A DNA stretch of 64,000 nucleotides from Clostridium cavendishii DSM 21758 (GCF_900141845.1 NZ_FQZB01000005.1:248001-312000); one strand, 5' to 3'; positions 52,791 to 62,175 are shown, numbered from the stretch's first letter. Notes: generated by a model from the letters alone, not told the origin. Made by a program: numbers and translations.

Positions 52791-52931
52791 ATGGGAAAGT
52801 TTGCAAAACTAGCAGTTCCTACGATTATTACAAAGGTTATTAATGAACAAAAATATATTTTAATTCAGGAAAGATTTTCCTATGGATGTCATTCCATTGA
52901 AAAAATATTTGGAAATAAATTAAATATTTAA
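52791..52931 (+). pseudogene. N-terminal remnant of a NUDIX hydrolase
   Basis: ATG 52791 opens 46 codons: MGKFAKLAVPTIITKVINEQ and then KYILIQERFSYGCHS. This is the first beta sheet of NUDIX proteins (the usual KYILVQER string), after which the sequence departs and stops before any Nudix box. No good ribosome-binding site is visible. Together with the methyltransferase remnant it marks 52.2-52.95 kb as a region of gene decay just before the Bce-type module. Confidence 0.65.
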
Positions 52932-52956
52932 AAGTTAAAGTGTAAGGGAAAAAATT

Positions 52957-53625
52957 ATGTTTAATATAATGATTATTGATGACAATGAACAATTACAAAA
53001 TGAATTAAGTAGTTTATTAATAAGGAATGGATATGAAATAATAAAGGTTAAAGAGTTTAATAATATAATAGGAGTAGTTAAGGAAAGAACTCCTCATCTT
53101 ATTATATTAGATATTAACTTGCCTCAAGATGATGGGTTTAAAATATGTACTGAAATCCGTAGTTTTTCAAAGGTACCTATTATATTTGTTACAAGTAGAA
53201 ATACTAATATTGATGAGCTTATGAGTATAACTTTAGGCGGCGATGATTTTGTTACTAAACCATATAACACTCAAATTCTACTAGCTAGGATAAATTCCCT
53301 TTTGAAAAGAGCATATCCTAATGAACGTGCAGTGGATGTCATTGAGTATAATGCTGTTAGACTTAACATATTATCTAGTTCTATAGAGTATAACGGACAA
53401 GAGGTGGAGCTTACTAAAAATGAGCTTAAGATACTGCATTATTTATTAAATAATAGGGGGAAGATAGTATCTAGAGTAGACATTATGGAATACTTGTGGG
53501 ATAGTTCTTTATTTGTAAATGATAATACTTTAACTGTTAATATAAATAGAATAAGAAATAAGGTTGAGGAACTTGGAGTAAAGGATTTTATAAAAACTAA
53601 AAGAGGACAAGGGTATATAATATGA
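52957..53625 (+). CDS. Response regulator, OmpR/PhoB family (BceR-like)
   Basis: The 222-residue protein has a receiver domain (acidic DDNE near 7, phospho-Asp in ILDINLPQDDG near 51, Lys in FVTKPYN near 101) and a winged-helix DNA-binding domain (about 125-222, ELTKNELKILHYLL and KTKRGQGYII). It overlaps the sensor kinase start by 4 bases. With the intramembrane-sensing kinase and the BceAB transporter downstream it fits a peptide-antibiotic detoxification module. Confidence 0.92.
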   Translation: MFNIMIIDDNEQLQNELSSLLIRNGYEIIKVKEFNNIIGVVKERTPHLIILDINLPQDDGFKICTEIRSFSKVPIIFVTSRNTNIDELMSITLGGDDFVTKPYNTQILLARINSLLKRAYPNERAVDVIEYNAVRLNILSSSIEYNGQEVELTKNELKILHYLLNNRGKIVSRVDIMEYLWDSSLFVNDNTLTVNINRIRNKVEELGVKDFIKTKRGQGYII

Positions 53626-54650
53626 GTTTAGGAGATTATTTAAAAAGTAGAGTTAATATAATACTATTAAATATTGTTGGATTAATTAGTTTAATAATAT
53701 TCCTAATAAGTGTAGGAAATAATCTTGATACTATAGGAGTTATAACATTTGTTTGGATTCTTATATTTTCATTATTTATTACAATTCAATATAAGAAGAG
53801 AAAAGAATATTTTGATGGTATTTTAGATACCTGCGAGAAATTAGATAAGAAGTATATTTCTAGCGAAGTTATAGATGAACCACATTATATAGAATCAATC
53901 CCATATTATATGCTACTTAAAAAATCAAGTAAAGCTATGCGTGAAGAAATAAATAAGGTTAAAATTCAAAGAAAAGAGTATAGAGAGTATATTGAGCAGT
54001 GGATACATGAAGTAAAAGCTCCAATAGCAGCTATTAAATTAATAGAAGAAAATAGTAGAAATGAAACTTCAAGGTTAGTTCTGCAGGAGCTAGAAAGTAT
54101 AGATAGATTCGTTGAACAAGCCTTGTTTTATGCAAGAAGTGAAGAAGTAGAAAAGGACTATCTTATAAAAGAAATAGAATTAGAACAATGTATAAATAGA
54201 GTTTTGATAAAAAATAAGCAAATGTTCATTTTAAATAATATAGATGTAGAGTTAGAGAATATAGACAAGAGTGTTTACTCTGATAGTAAGTGGTTAGAAT
54301 TTACAATTAACCAAATAGTGGTTAATTCCATAAAGTATAGAAAAAAAGATTATTCAAAGGTTAAGATATACGCTAATGATGTTAAAAATGGTATTGAGTT
54401 AATTATAGAGGACAATGGAATAGGAATACCTAAAAATGAAGTAAACCGCGTATTTGAGAAGGGCTTTACAGGTAATAAAGGAAGAGTAAATAATAAATCT
54501 ACTGGAATAGGATTATATCTTTGTAAGAAGCTATGTGATAGATTAGGTGTATTAATATCAATAGAGTCAGAGGAAAACTTATATACAAAAGTAGCAATGA
54601 CTTTTCCGAAAGGAACTTTCAGTAGTTCTGATTTAATTCTTCATAGATAA
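53622..54650 (+). CDS. Intramembrane-sensing histidine kinase (BceS-like)
   Basis: The 342-residue kinase has two membrane helices (about 11-30 and 36-54) with almost no extracellular loop, as in BceS-type kinases that read the state of their partner ABC transporter. The H-box WIHEVKAPIAAIKL is near 128, the N-box NQIVVNSIKYR near 227, and the G-boxes are EDNGIGIP and STGIGLYLC. ATGA overlap with the regulator gene. Confidence 0.93.
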   Translation: MSLGDYLKSRVNIILLNIVGLISLIIFLISVGNNLDTIGVITFVWILIFSLFITIQYKKRKEYFDGILDTCEKLDKKYISSEVIDEPHYIESIPYYMLLKKSSKAMREEINKVKIQRKEYREYIEQWIHEVKAPIAAIKLIEENSRNETSRLVLQELESIDRFVEQALFYARSEEVEKDYLIKEIELEQCINRVLIKNKQMFILNNIDVELENIDKSVYSDSKWLEFTINQIVVNSIKYRKKDYSKVKIYANDVKNGIELIIEDNGIGIPKNEVNRVFEKGFTGNKGRVNNKSTGIGLYLCKKLCDRLGVLISIESEENLYTKVAMTFPKGTFSSSDLILHR

Positions 54651-54698
54651 TTAGTAAAAATGTAATTTTAAATATTATGTTATTAGAGATTAGAGGGA

Positions 54699-55511
54699 GT
54701 GGTTATTATAAAAATCTTAAAGGAACATCAAATAGTAGCTTATTTAATTATGACTTTTTTATTTACTTGGATATTTTGGGGTATTGCATTTACTTCGATC
54801 AGTTTGAACGGGCCGTTTCGGATATTAGGTTCATTTATGCCAAGTGTTATGGCTATAATTTTTACTAGTTATTATGATGGCTTTATTGGGATAAAGAAAC
54901 TGCTAAGAAAGCTAAGTATATGGAGAGTTAATCCGTTTTTTGTTGTTTTTATATTTTTATATACATCAATAACAATATATATACCATCGTTTATTTGCAG
55001 TATCATTGGAGTAGACTATAAAATTTATATTAATGATCATATTTCAAGTTTTCAACTTAATTCACCTAGCACAATATTAATATGCTTTTTTGCAATTATT
55101 ATTTTTGGTGGACCACTTGGAGAAGAACTTGGTTGGAGGGGGTTTGTATTACCTAAACTTCAACAAAAGGTTAACCCTCTTATATCAAGTATAATAATAG
55201 GAATTATATGGACAAGTTGGCATATACCTATGTTTTATTTTCACGTTCCAGGTTATGATATAAGTTTTATTAGTTATCTTTTAGAAACTATTTATTTAGC
55301 AATTATATTTACATGGGTGTACAATAACACTAAAGGAAGTCTATTAATTATAATATTGTATCATAGTATTGATAATTTTATTATGGCAATTTGTTTTAAT
55401 GCTTTTATGGAGAGTTTTAATATTTATACAGCTCTTTGGTGGGGGGGAAGATTAATAATTTTAGTATTTATTATTTTTGACATGAGTAGAAAAACTGTTA
55501 AACAATTATGA
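54699..55511 (+). CDS. CPBP-family intramembrane metalloprotease (Abi)
   Basis: The 270-residue protein has about eight membrane helices and the CPBP motifs GGPLGEELGWRGFVLPKL near 140-157 (Glu-Glu...Arg) and GIIWTSWHIPMFYF near 166-179 (His). Such Rce1-like proteins occur in bacteriocin immunity and protein-sorting contexts. The start is uncertain: GTG 54699 overlaps the only GAGGGA site, and the better-spaced codons are ATT/ATA. It lies between the kinase and the transporter genes with a terminator after it. Confidence 0.8.
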   Translation: MVIIKILKEHQIVAYLIMTFLFTWIFWGIAFTSISLNGPFRILGSFMPSVMAIIFTSYYDGFIGIKKLLRKLSIWRVNPFFVVFIFLYTSITIYIPSFICSIIGVDYKIYINDHISSFQLNSPSTILICFFAIIIFGGPLGEELGWRGFVLPKLQQKVNPLISSIIIGIIWTSWHIPMFYFHVPGYDISFISYLLETIYLAIIFTWVYNNTKGSLLIIILYHSIDNFIMAICFNAFMESFNIYTALWWGGRLIILVFIIFDMSRKTVKQL

Positions 55512-55556
55512 TATTTAAGTGTTTTCTGGTAACAGTTAATAATTAATAATTAATAT

Positions 55557-55592
55557 AAAAATCTATGTCAAAATACTAAAACATAGATTTTT
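55557..55592 (+). terminator. Terminator of the CPBP gene
   Basis: A 12-bp stem (55557-55568 with 55581-55592) followed by T. It makes the transporter genes a separate transcription unit. Confidence 0.85.
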
Positions 55593-55711
55593 TTGTGTAT
55601 AAAATATTACAAAAATATAAATTGATTCTTGGGTTTTCACCTCTAAAATAAACTAGTATCTATCTATAAATTAAGGTGTTTATGTTGCAAATGTTTATAA
55701 GTTTTACATTT

Positions 55712-55735
55712 TAATGTTACGAAACTGTAACATTA
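55712..55735 (+). promoter_or_regulatory. Inverted repeat upstream of bceAB-type genes, probable BceR-type operator
   Basis: TAATGTTAC (55712-55720) and GTAACATTA (55727-55735) are perfect mirror halves with 6 bases between. The core TTACG-N4-TGTAA is one base from the tnACA-N4-TGTAA motif that I recall for BceR-like regulators. It lies about 65 bases before the transporter start, suitable for an activator. A clear -35/-10 pair is not visible; TAAAAT at 55775-55780 may be the -10. Confidence 0.65.
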
Positions 55736-55798
55736 AAGTAATATTAAATGAAATCAAGTCAGGCTAAAACAAGTTAAAATATATTTGAGGTGATAATG

Positions 55799-56566
55799 AT
55801 GAATAAGATATTAAGTGTAGAAAATGTGGAAAAATATTATGGAAGTAAGGGTAATGTGGTGAAGGCACTTGATTTAATAAGCTTTGATGTTTTTAAAGGG
55901 GAGTTTGTTGGAGTAATGGGACCTTCAGGCTCAGGAAAAACTACATTATTGAATACTATAGCTACAATTGATGAAGTAAGTTCAGGAAGTATTTATATAG
56001 ACAATAAAGATTTAACTAAAATAACAACAAAAGATATAGCAAAGTTTAGAAGAGAAAATTTAGGCTTTATATTTCAAGATTTTAATCTTTTAGATACCTT
56101 AACTATTCAGGAAAATATAGCATTAGCCCTTACAATTAATAGGTATAAGAAAAGTGAAATAGATGCTAAAGTTAGGAAAGTAGCAAGTGAATTAGGTATA
56201 GAAGAAATTCTTTCAAAATATCCTTATGAAACTTCAGGAGGACAAAAACAACGTTGTGCGTGTGCAAGAGCATTAATAACAAACCCTAAGATTATTCTTG
56301 CAGATGAGCCAACAGGTGCATTAGATTCAAGATCAGCCCAATTGTTAATAGAAATGATTTCGGGCTTAAATAAACAACTAGGAGCAACTATTTTAATGGT
56401 AACTCATGATTCCTTTACTGCAAGTTATTGTGATAGGATTTTGTTTATTAAAGATGGAAAGATATTTACTGAACTAGTAAAGGGGGCAAATACACGTAAA
56501 CAGTTCTTTAATCAAATACTAGATGTTGTTGCTCTTCTAGGAGGTGACATAAGAGATGTACGCTAG
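55799..56566 (+). CDS. BceA-type ABC transporter ATP-binding protein
   Basis: The 255-residue ATPase has Walker A GPSGSGKTTLL near 42, the signature TSGGQKQRCACARAL near 146 and Walker B IILADEPTGALDS near 168. The opening NKILSVENVEKYYGSKGNVVKALD is typical of BceA. It powers the BceB permease that removes peptide antibiotics such as bacitracin from lipid targets. ATG 55799 or 55796 both fit the GAGG at 55787-55790; GTG 55790 does not. It overlaps the permease gene by 11 bases. Confidence 0.93.
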   Translation: MNKILSVENVEKYYGSKGNVVKALDLISFDVFKGEFVGVMGPSGSGKTTLLNTIATIDEVSSGSIYIDNKDLTKITTKDIAKFRRENLGFIFQDFNLLDTLTIQENIALALTINRYKKSEIDAKVRKVASELGIEEILSKYPYETSGGQKQRCACARALITNPKIILADEPTGALDSRSAQLLIEMISGLNKQLGATILMVTHDSFTASYCDRILFIKDGKIFTELVKGANTRKQFFNQILDVVALLGGDIRDVR

Positions 56567-58628
56567 ATTAGCAATAAACAACGCAAAGAAATCTGTTAGA
56601 GATTATGTGATTTACTTTGTTACTTTAACCTTAAGTGTGAGTTTATTTTATGCATTTATGTCTTTATCAAGTTCAAGCTATGAGTTGATTACAGAAGATA
56701 CGTTTAATTTTGATTTTCTTAAGGAGATATTAAAGTATTCTTCATTCATTATAACAGCTGTTTTAACTTTTCTTATAAGTTATGTTAATAGATATATGAT
56801 TAGAAGAAGACAAAAGGAATTTGCAACATATATATTGCTTGGAACTGAGCAAAAAAGCGTAGCATTAATGTTTTTTGTAGAAAGTTTAATTATGGGGATT
56901 ATTTCTATAATAATAGGCGTTTTTATAGGCACATTATTTTCACAAGTAGTTAAATCTATAATCTTTATGACAATAGATAAGGAAATAGTATTTTCTTTTA
57001 AATTGTATATGGATACTATTGGTATAACATTTGCATTTTTCGTAGCTATGTTTTGTATAATTGGTTTATTTAATATAAAGTATTTAAGAAAAATTAAACT
57101 TATTGATATGCTTAATGCAGAAAGAAAGTCTGAATTTCAATTTAAAAGAAGTAAAAAAGTATATATAATTGCATTTATAATTTCTATACTTGCTTATATT
57201 ACTTTTATATATTGCATCAATACTTTGGTGGATTTTAGCAAAAACCCAAGTGATATAAGTGGTGATCCAAGAGTATATGCAGGGATTGCTGTAGTAAATT
57301 TTATTTTAGGAATATATACATTTTTTTATTCAATATCTTATGTGGTTATCCTTATTAAAAATAAATGTACAAACTTCAAATATGAGTATACAAATTTATT
57401 TTTAATAGGAGGAATAGTATCAAAGATAAAAACAACTCCTATTTTAATGGGGACAATAGCATTAACTTTTTTAGGAGCAGCATTAAGTTTTGTGCTAACG
57501 GTTTCGATGGCTCAGTATGCTTTAGGCTATTTAAACTATAGAGTGCCTTTTGATATAACAATAAGTAATAATTATAGTCAAATGTCAAATATAGGAGATG
57601 TTCCTAAAGTTGATTATAGTGAAATAATACAAAAACTAAAGTCTGAGGATTATGGTCTTAAGGATTATTGTCAAGAAGAGTTTTATTTATTAAATGATAA
57701 AGCTTCAAAATCAAATGAGAGTTTAAATTCAAAAATTTTAGTTATTAGATTGAGTGATTTTAATAAATTAAGAGAGATGTTAGGTTATGAAAAGATTATA
57801 TTAAATGATAATGAATACACTACTCAGTGGCAAAACAATGTTTTACAGCAAGATATTGATAAATATATAAATGAGAATCAATATATTGCTATAAAAGATA
57901 AAAAGGTAAAAAGTAGTTCAAAAGCATATTATAAAGATGCTATGGGAGATTGGATATACAATAGAGCAAAAGGTCTAATAATATTGCCAGATAAGTATTG
58001 TGAATATTTAAACTTAGTATCCACAAGTTTTTTTGCTAATATATCTAAAAAAATAAGTTATAATAATGGAATGGATTTTGAAAAAAATTATATACCACAG
58101 TGGTTTGAAAAGAACTATGGGACGATAATTAAAAAAAATTATGAAAAGACAGATTACTTTGTTCACACAAGAATAAAATCAGTAGAGCATAGTGAAATAT
58201 TAAATGCAACATTAGGAATGAGAATAGTTGGAATATACTTAGGAACAGTATTACTTATGATAAGTTTAACAGTTTTAGCACTACAAGAATTATCTGATTC
58301 TATAGAGCATAAGGGAAGGTTTAAAACCTTAAATAAATTAGGTATAGACAATAAAGAAATAAATAAAATAATTCTAAAGCAAATAAGCTTATATTTCATA
58401 CTACCAATGTTAATAGCTATAATGAATTTTCCTGTGTTTATTTACAATTTTTTTAAATATATGGAGACAGGAATAATGTTATATGTTGGAGATAAAGCAT
58501 TTGTTTTTAGTGTGATTTTATCATTATCAATAATTGTGGTTCTTTATATGATTTATTTTATAGCAACTTATTGTATGTTTAAGAACAATGTGAAAGAGTG
58601 CCTTAATCATAATAAAAATATTTCTTAA
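56556..58628 (+). CDS. BceB-type ABC transporter permease
   Basis: The 690-residue permease has about ten membrane helices in the 1+3+1... arrangement with two FtsX-like regions (about 50-190 and 580-680) and the large extracellular domain between helices 7 and 8 (about 320-545) that BceB uses for peptide sensing. The start MYARLAINNAKKSVRDYVIYF is characteristic. It is the last gene of the module; a terminator follows at 58689. Confidence 0.93.
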   Translation: MYARLAINNAKKSVRDYVIYFVTLTLSVSLFYAFMSLSSSSYELITEDTFNFDFLKEILKYSSFIITAVLTFLISYVNRYMIRRRQKEFATYILLGTEQKSVALMFFVESLIMGIISIIIGVFIGTLFSQVVKSIIFMTIDKEIVFSFKLYMDTIGITFAFFVAMFCIIGLFNIKYLRKIKLIDMLNAERKSEFQFKRSKKVYIIAFIISILAYITFIYCINTLVDFSKNPSDISGDPRVYAGIAVVNFILGIYTFFYSISYVVILIKNKCTNFKYEYTNLFLIGGIVSKIKTTPILMGTIALTFLGAALSFVLTVSMAQYALGYLNYRVPFDITISNNYSQMSNIGDVPKVDYSEIIQKLKSEDYGLKDYCQEEFYLLNDKASKSNESLNSKILVIRLSDFNKLREMLGYEKIILNDNEYTTQWQNNVLQQDIDKYINENQYIAIKDKKVKSSSKAYYKDAMGDWIYNRAKGLIILPDKYCEYLNLVSTSFFANISKKISYNNGMDFEKNYIPQWFEKNYGTIIKKNYEKTDYFVHTRIKSVEHSEILNATLGMRIVGIYLGTVLLMISLTVLALQELSDSIEHKGRFKTLNKLGIDNKEINKIILKQISLYFILPMLIAIMNFPVFIYNFFKYMETGIMLYVGDKAFVFSVILSLSIIVVLYMIYFIATYCMFKNNVKECLNHNKNIS

Positions 58629-58688
58629 TCTAAAATAGAATAAGTTACTAATAAACTTTTTATGAAATTGCTTAATATAAAATAATTA

Positions 58689-58721
58689 CTCGTACTTGGA
58701 TATTAGGAATGCAAGTACGAG
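58689..58721. terminator. Terminator after the BceB-type gene
   Basis: CTCGTACTTG (58689-58698) pairs perfectly with CAAGTACGAG (58712-58721), followed by CTTTTTG. It sits between convergent units. Confidence 0.8.
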
Positions 58722-58861
58722 CTTTTTGTAATGAGAGTTTATGTTTGTGCTAAGAATAATAGATGTAGTTTTAATATTATTTAAGGTTTAAGTTTTTACA
58801 TTGAAATATTGGTCTAAAAGGTATTCTTAATTTACTCAAAAAAGAAGTAATTATATTAAAA

Positions 58862-59611
58862 TCAATTGGTTGTCTCTTTTTTTAATCTCCACATTGCTAA
58901 TAAAAAGCTTAAAATGCACAGTGCTGTAAATAGAAAAATAACAAACAATATATCTGAGAATAAAATAGTATCTCCTATTATTAAACTACGTAATGCATTG
59001 ATGACATGAGTAAAGGGATTTATTAATATTATTGTTTTTAAAGTACCTGATAAACCTTCTATAGGGAATAATGCTGTACTTAAAAAGAAAAATGGTAACA
59101 CAATTGCATTCATTACTGTTTCATAAATTACTTCATTAGGAAGAAGTAAGCTTATAGAATATGAAAGGCTTGACATGAAAAATCCTGTTAAAAATATAAA
59201 TAAAATTATTAGTAATAAACCAACTAATCCTGTTTTAATTCTAACGGAAAAAAAGATACTTATAATTCCTAAAATTGTTACTTCTAAAAACGAAACCATT
59301 ATTGCTTCGAATATTTGTCCTAGGACAATTGATTTTCTACTTATAGGAGCAATTAAAATCCTATAGAAGCTTCCATTAGACCGCATAATGAAATTTATAA
59401 AACCACAACTACAACAAGCACCAAAAGTTACTAAAACAAAGATACCAGGAAGAATGAAGGCAGTATAATTAGTTATTCCTAAATTTTTCATTGTATGATT
59501 AGCAACGGTACTATACATAACTAACCATAGAAGTGGTTGAACTATAGTAAATACAATTGATAAAGGATTTTCAAAACGCCATTTCATATTTCTCCATAAA
59601 ATATTTAACAT
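58862..59611 (-). CDS. ABC-2 type permease
   Basis: The 249-residue membrane protein has six helices and the ABC-2 pattern of multidrug and antibiotic exporters (DrrB-like): an N-terminal RFENPLSIVFTIVQPLLWLVMY segment region, the LPGIFVLVTFG helix, and NPFTHVINALRSLIIGD near 203. It overlaps the ATPase gene by 7 bases and is the last gene of a three-gene minus-strand operon. Confidence 0.9.
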   Translation of the reverse strand: MLNILWRNMKWRFENPLSIVFTIVQPLLWLVMYSTVANHTMKNLGITNYTAFILPGIFVLVTFGACCSCGFINFIMRSNGSFYRILIAPISRKSIVLGQIFEAIMVSFLEVTILGIISIFFSVRIKTGLVGLLLIILFIFLTGFFMSSLSYSISLLLPNEVIYETVMNAIVLPFFFLSTALFPIEGLSGTLKTIILINPFTHVINALRSLIIGDTILFSDILFVIFLFTALCILSFLLAMWRLKKETTN

Positions 59612-60570
59612 TTTTCTCCCTCCATTTTATATTTATTTGAGTTTGTTATTATAAGAAAAATATCTTCTAAGCTTGGCTTCATAATTTCTATTCCAATAAA
59701 ATTCACACAATTATTAAGAAGCAATTTATTAATTTCTATAAAAGAACTTGAAATATTATTAGTTAATGATATGAAGAGAGATTTGTTTTTTAGTGTAGTA
59801 ATTTTAGCCTTAAACATAGTATCAAAAGTATTTATATATTTTTTAGCCTCTTCAGTACTAGGAAAGAGAATACGTATAATATTTTGATTTATATAATTCT
59901 CGAGTTCATATCTTGAACCTTGGGCTAATATCTGCCCTTTTTTCATTATGCATATAGTATCACTCAGAAAATCAGCTTCTTCAAGATAATGAGTAGTAAG
60001 AAAGATTGTAGTTCCTAGTTCATCTCGGATTTTTAGAAGCATCTTCCACATTGTAGCTCTTGATTCTACATCCATTCCTACAGTAGGTTCATCTAAAAAT
60101 AAGATTTTAGGTAAAGAAACTAGATTTATGGCAATATCAAGTCTTCGTTTTACTCCACCAGAGTAAGAGGAAACAGGGTACTTTAAATAGTTAGATAGAT
60201 CAAAAATATCTATTAATTTTTTTATTCTTTCTTCAGCCTTTTTTGAATCAACCTTATATAGTCTACTTTGAAAAAGCATATTCTCCATTAAAGAGAGATG
60301 CTCATCTATTGAAACTTGTTGAGCAACACAAGCTATTTGATTTCTTACAAAATGAGGATTTTCAGATAAGTTTTTTCCTAAAATGTTTACTGTACCGTAA
60401 GTAGAATTATAAAAAGTTGTTAGAATATTAATTAGAGATGATTTGCCAGCCCCATTTGGACCAAGTAAAGAAAATATTTCTCCTTTTTTTACTGTTAGAT
60501 TTAAATCATCTAATGCCTTAACACCATTTTTATATTGTTTAGTTAAGTTTTTTACTTCTATTGCAAACAT
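59605..60570 (-). CDS. ABC transporter ATP-binding protein (DrrA-like)
   Basis: The 321-residue ATPase has Walker A GPNGAGKSSLI near 37, signature YSGGVKRRLDIA near 138 and Walker B ILFLDEPTVGMD near 158-169. The C-terminal 90 residues form the extra domain seen in DrrA-type exporters (ending SLEDIFLIITN). With the ABC-2 permease it probably exports a drug or lipid. Its ATG follows the stop of the GyrI-like gene with no gap. Confidence 0.92.
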   Translation of the reverse strand: MFAIEVKNLTKQYKNGVKALDDLNLTVKKGEIFSLLGPNGAGKSSLINILTTFYNSTYGTVNILGKNLSENPHFVRNQIACVAQQVSIDEHLSLMENMLFQSRLYKVDSKKAEERIKKLIDIFDLSNYLKYPVSSYSGGVKRRLDIAINLVSLPKILFLDEPTVGMDVESRATMWKMLLKIRDELGTTIFLTTHYLEEADFLSDTICIMKKGQILAQGSRYELENYINQNIIRILFPSTEEAKKYINTFDTMFKAKITTLKNKSLFISLTNNISSSFIEINKLLLNNCVNFIGIEIMKPSLEDIFLIITNSNKYKMEGEKC

Positions 60571-61029
60571 CTATCTTACCTCTTCTATTGGGAATATAAT
60601 TTCAGTTATATATTTATTTGGATTACCTTTTAAAAACATACCAGGTCCCTTGATATAAACTTCACGAAAGGGCATTTTTAAAGAAATAGAATGTTCTAAT
60701 GCATATTGAGTTATAGCTTCATATGCTAGAAATAGGTTTTCATAAGAGCCAATATGAGTTGTACAAAGAGCTTTAATTCTAGGAGTTTCTTTTACAGAAA
60801 TACCATTTTTATTAGGGGTTTCATTAGTAGGAACGCAAAGTTCTAATTCGCCTATTTTACTTTTTTTATCTAATGAATAATAACATAAAAATGGCGAACC
60901 ATTTGAATTTCCTTTAATTGACTTAAATACATTTGGGAAAAATTTATTTGATTCTGTAACAACTCCTTTATACTGCATATAAGCTATCCTAATAGATTCA
61001 ATATTTTTAATTTCGACGGTGTAATTCAT
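60571..61029 (-). CDS. GyrI-like small-molecule-binding domain protein
   Basis: The 152-residue protein is a free GyrI/AraC-effector-binding (SHS2 pair) domain: IAYMQYKGVVTES near 15, PRIKALCTTHIGSYENLFLAYEAI near 80, and MPFREVYIKGPGMF near 118. Such domains bind drugs or other hydrophobic ligands, as in BmrR C-termini. It leads the ABC exporter operon and is divergent from a MerR-TipAS regulator. Drug capture or sensing is plausible but not shown. Confidence 0.85.
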   Translation of the reverse strand: MNYTVEIKNIESIRIAYMQYKGVVTESNKFFPNVFKSIKGNSNGSPFLCYYSLDKKSKIGELELCVPTNETPNKNGISVKETPRIKALCTTHIGSYENLFLAYEAITQYALEHSISLKMPFREVYIKGPGMFLKGNPNKYITEIIFPIEEVR

Positions 61030-61063
61030 TTTTCATATCTCCTTTTAATTATGAATTTTGTTG

Positions 61064-61077
61064 ATTTGTATACAAAT
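61064..61077 (-). promoter_or_regulatory. 14-bp palindrome in the leader of the exporter operon
   Basis: ATTTGTATACAAAT is a perfect palindrome 35 bases upstream of the GyrI-like gene. It could be a repressor site in the 5' untranslated region. A second strong ribosome-binding-like string (AAGGAGGT complement near 61125-61132) lies farther upstream without a gene of useful length. Confidence 0.4.
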
Positions 61078-61312
61078 TTTAAAATCTCTAAAAATTATAA
61101 ACTTTCTATTTATTTTGTATCATTACCTCCTTACCAAAAGTTTAGCATTAGGGAAAAAATATAACCTCTCTTTTACTGCACAATTTTGCGAGATAATAAG
61201 TAATTAAAAAAGATTTATTATGTTTAAAGATAAACTGTATGTTAATTTAATAAATTGAATAAAAAATAACCATTTAAAGGCTACTTTATATATATAAATT
61301 TTAAAAAATATA

Positions 61313-61343
61313 TTGACTATGACGTTACGTGATAGTTTATTAT
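61313..61343 (+). promoter_or_regulatory. MerR-type promoter with 19-bp spacer and palindromic operator
   Basis: TTGACT (61313-61318) and TATTAT (61338-61343) are separated by 19 bases, the long spacer typical of MerR-activated promoters. The spacer carries a near-perfect 21-bp palindrome (61316-61336) with ACTAT...ATAGT ends and two ACGT blocks around the centre. The merR gene starts 68 bases after the -10, so autoactivation is likely. Confidence 0.8.
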
Positions 61344-61410
61344 AGATTTGTAGGATAAGATTAGTTTAAGAACTATATAAATAAATTTTTAATATATGGG
61401 GAGGTTTGTT

Positions 61411-62175
61411 ATGAAGTATAAAGTGAAAGAGCTCTCTTCCTTAGCTAAGGTAAGTGTACGTACACTCCATCATTATGATGAAATAGATCTTTTAAAGCCT
61501 GAATATATTAGTGACGCTGGATATAGACTTTATAGCGAAAATGATATTGAAAGATTACAACAGATACTATTCTTTAAGGAATTGGACTTTAGTTTAAAGG
61601 AAATAAAAGAGATTTTAGATAATCCACACTTTAACAAAATCTATGCGTTAAATGGTCAAAAAGAATTATTAATAGAAAAGAAAAATAGACTTGAAAAAAT
61701 AATAGAAGCTATAGACAAGAGTATAGTTTTAGCTAAAGGAGGACTTAAAATGTCAAAGGAAGAAATATTTAGTACTTTTAATATGGATGAAGTAAATAAA
61801 ATCAAAGAGAAATATGCTAAAGAAGCTAAAGAAAAGTTTGGTAATAGTGAAGCATATAAACAAAGTGAAGAAAAAGGAGCTAAATATAATGAAAATGACT
61901 GGAAGAATATCATGGCTGATGCTCAAAAAATATTTGGTGAAATAGCAAGTATGATGGATAAAAGTCCTAGTGATGATGCTGTTCAGTCATTAGTAGATAA
62001 ATGGAGACAATACATTAGTAAAAACTTTTATAATTGTACCATAGAAATCTTTAGAGGCTTAGGGCAGATGTATATTTATGATGAAAGATTTACAAAAAAT
62101 ATAGATAAAACTAAAGATGGATTAGCAAAATTCTTAAGTAAAGCTATTGAAATATATTGTAATAATAACAAATAA
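61411..62175 (+). CDS. MerR-family transcriptional activator with TipAS antibiotic-recognition domain
   Basis: The 254-residue protein has a MerR winged helix (about 1-70: YKVKELSSLAKVSVRTLHHYDEI, DAGYRLYSENDIERL), a dimerisation helix (about 75-110) and a TipAS domain (about 120-250; the YNENDWKNIMADAQKIF and MYIYDERFTKNIDK strings are typical). TipAL and Mta use this domain to bind or sense drugs and switch on efflux. GGGGAGG at 61398-61404 fixes ATG 61411; ATG 61396 precedes it. Confidence 0.93.
   Translation: MKYKVKELSSLAKVSVRTLHHYDEIDLLKPEYISDAGYRLYSENDIERLQQILFFKELDFSLKEIKEILDNPHFNKIYALNGQKELLIEKKNRLEKIIEAIDKSIVLAKGGLKMSKEEIFSTFNMDEVNKIKEKYAKEAKEKFGNSEAYKQSEEKGAKYNENDWKNIMADAQKIFGEIASMMDKSPSDDAVQSLVDKWRQYISKNFYNCTIEIFRGLGQMYIYDERFTKNIDKTKDGLAKFLSKAIEIYCNNNK

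Noticed and set aside
61100..61135. Tiny minus-strand frame (MIQNK) next to an AAGGAGGT-like string
   Set aside because: Only five codons and the spacing to the ATG is about two bases; not supportable as a gene.
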